Positions 62,115-64,000 of a stretch of DNA of 64,000 bases are shown here, one piece after another. A program made the translations under genes and the position numbers. The notes beneath the pieces are model-generated. The model made no database searches, was not told the DNA's origin, and saw nothing but the letters and a program-made list of their open reading frames with translations. The first letter of the stretch is position 1. Every line of letters starts with the position of its first letter. The stretch is taken from positions 561,001 through 625,000 of the forward strand of contig NC_009513.1 of NCBI RefSeq assembly GCF_000016825.1, read 5' to 3'. Origin of the DNA: Limosilactobacillus reuteri subsp. reuteri. Its GTDB lineage: Bacteria; Bacillota; Bacilli; Lactobacillales; Lactobacillaceae.

Positions 62115-62729
62115 TGCTCCGATAACTGCTGGAATTAAAGTAACCACAATAATTGCAAGAATGATTACAGAGAAGTGTTCTTGAACGAACGGAAGATTAC
62201 CGAAGAAGTAACCACATCCACAGCAAAGCGCTACCCATACAACACAGCCAATTACACTATAACGAATAAATTGCTTATATGGAAAACCTGAACCTGCCGC
62301 CGCAAACGGAGCAAATGTTCTAATAATCGGAATAAAACGGGCAAGAATAATAGCCGGTGCACCATGCTTTTCAAAGAAGACTTCGGCACGTTCTAGACTA
62401 TCTTTATCAATCAATTTACCAAAAAGTGAATGGTTAGAAAGACTTTTACCAATCTTATGACCAATTAAAAAGTTAAGGGAGTCTCCACCCAAACAGGCAC
62501 ATAAGAAGATGAAAATAAAAATCCAAATATTAAGATGATAACGAGGGTCAGCAGCTAGCGCACTTGCAGCAAAGAGAAGGGAATCTCCAGGTAGAAAGGG
62601 CATTATGACTGCACCAGTTTCGATAAAGATAATAGCAAATAAAATTAAATAGGTCGCATCACCGAATTGATTAACAATCTGAATTAAATGAATATCAATA
62701 TGTAGTATAAAATCAATAAGAGTTGCCAA
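62082..62729 (-). CDS. DedA family membrane protein
   Basis: DedA proteins include flippases for undecaprenyl phosphate and phospholipids. The 215-residue protein has [38 protein letters not shown], the conserved [27 protein letters not shown]-type amphipathic segment and several helices. TTG at 62729 lies just behind AAAGGAGAA; the longer frame to 62777 has no ribosome site. Tail-to-tail overlap with the TIGR01906 gene. Confidence 0.92.
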   Translation of the reverse strand: [215 protein letters not shown]

Positions 62730-62986
62730 AGTAATTCTCCTTTGTGTAATTAAGCTAATACTGTTAAAGTGTAGCAAGATAGAAAAATGTTGTGAAGGGG
62801 CGTTTAAAACTTTTAATAATTTTTGAAAAATATATTTATTGTAAGTATAAATTAGTTGTGTGAGACTAGTTCATTCATAGTCAATGACGAAAGGATCATT
62901 GCACCCTCTTTGAAAAGGCTAAATAACGTTTATTATCATAATATGGTAAAGCAAACGAAAAAAATGAATAAAAATCAAAAAAAGTG

Positions 62987-63015
62987 TTGACGAGGGAAGA
63001 AAATCCATGTATAGT
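62987..63015 (+). promoter_or_regulatory. rRNA promoter P1
   Basis: TTGACG (62987-62992), 17-base spacer, TATAGT (63010-63015), with A-rich sequence upstream that could act as an UP element. Confidence 0.8.
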
Positions 63016-63079
63016 AGTTATCGTTGTCAAAGCAGTTAAGTGCTGCTAAGATGGTTTGACAAAAAGTTAAAAATAATTG

Positions 63080-63108
63080 TTGACATCCGCTTGACGACGT
63101 GATATATT
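63080..63108 (+). promoter_or_regulatory. rRNA promoter P2
   Basis: TTGACA (63080-63085), 17-base spacer, TATATT (63103-63108). Confidence 0.85.
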
Positions 63109-63168
63109 AATAAAGTTGCTGATTGAGTTATCAATCAAAAGGAATTCAAAATTAATTAAAATTTCTTC

Positions 63169-63198
63169 TTGACAAGCTGATCTGATACATGTTATAAT
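63169..63198 (+). promoter_or_regulatory. rRNA promoter P3
   Basis: TTGACA (63169-63174), 18-base spacer, TATAAT (63193-63198) with an extended TG two bases before. Confidence 0.87.
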
Positions 63199-63204
63199 AA
63201 GTAT

Positions 63205-63374
63205 GCTGATTGGCCGCTTGATTAGCCAACAGGTAGACCTTTGAAAACTGAACAAAGTTTCGACGAATCAAATGTGTAGGGTCTTCAATCACGATGTGAT
63301 TTGAAGCAAAACATTTGCGAAGTCAATTCGCTTAATAACAAAATAATTGAGAGCTATTCAAGTTCTTATATATT
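63205..63374 (+). other. 16S rRNA leader with antitermination/processing signals
   Basis: Non-coding leader between P3 and 16S rRNA. It contains TTTGAAAACTGAACAAAG (63240-63257), the element common next to rRNA genes in Firmicutes, thought to take part in boxA-type antitermination and processing. No gene is seen. Confidence 0.7.

Positions 63375-64000
<626 letters not shown>

Overview
The window is about 64 kb of a low-GC Gram-positive chromosome. The partial 16S rRNA gene at the right edge, the T-box leaders, the CcpA/PepQ divergent pair, the ComG operon and the gene order all point to a lactobacillus. From memory the 16S variable regions look like Limosilactobacillus reuteri; no database search was run. 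Gene content is mostly core genome with nearly all genes on the + strand. I see no insertion sequence, prophage, integrase, CRISPR array or tRNA gene.

Layout. 1-1421: end of valS. 1804-8983: cytochrome bd oxidase (cydAB), its assembly ABC exporter (cydDC) and a type II NADH dehydrogenase, together a minimal respiratory chain, with a probable CcpA site in front. 9086-13769: folC, radC, mreBCD. 13779-16419: an amino-acid ABC importer behind a T-box leader that has one Stem I and two consecutive antiterminator/terminator modules; the specifier reads as CAC (His). 16623-25251: yfmF-yfmH, rodZ, pgsA, cinA, recA (with a LexA box) and rny. 25413-33356: mutS, mutL, ruvA, ruvB, a strongly divergent tRNA-guanine-transglycosylase-like gene and yajC. 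33483-38742: nrnA, a DEAD-box helicase, and alaS with an alanine T-box. 39012-43441: ireB, ruvX, a DUF1292 gene, cvpA, mutS2, trxA. 43496-53418: yslB, murI, rdgB, yfcE-type phosphoesterase, cbpB, HAD phosphatase, mscS, DUF948/YtxH pair, pepQ/ccpA, an unrecognised membrane protein and yebC. 53539-59409: comGA-comGG, a methyltransferase that seems to start at CTG, and ackA. 59524-62729: a phosphoesterase, yutD, a YutF-type HAD phosphatase, a TIGR01906-type membrane protein and dedA. 62987-64000: three stacked rRNA promoters and the first ~626 nt of 16S rRNA.

Points of most interest: (1) the Tgt-like protein at 31732-32820, which keeps the Cys3-His zinc site but has lost the DSGGFQ, GGLxVGE and LPTR blocks of the queuine/preQ1 enzyme and sits where queA-tgt normally lies between ruvB and yajC; (2) an identical 14-base sequence, TCCGTATTTAAATA, upstream of both radC and comGA, with a related sequence upstream of cinA, a candidate competence (ComX/SigH-type) promoter element; (3) the double-terminator T-box; (4) the CTG start of the methyltransferase behind comG; (5) the alaS T-box, whose terminator-like hairpin encloses its antiterminator.

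Starts were assigned by Shine-Dalgarno spacing and family N-termini; GTG and TTG starts are frequent here (mreB, pgsA, recA, rny, mutS, ruvA, ruvB, yajC, yfmF, comGE, dedA).
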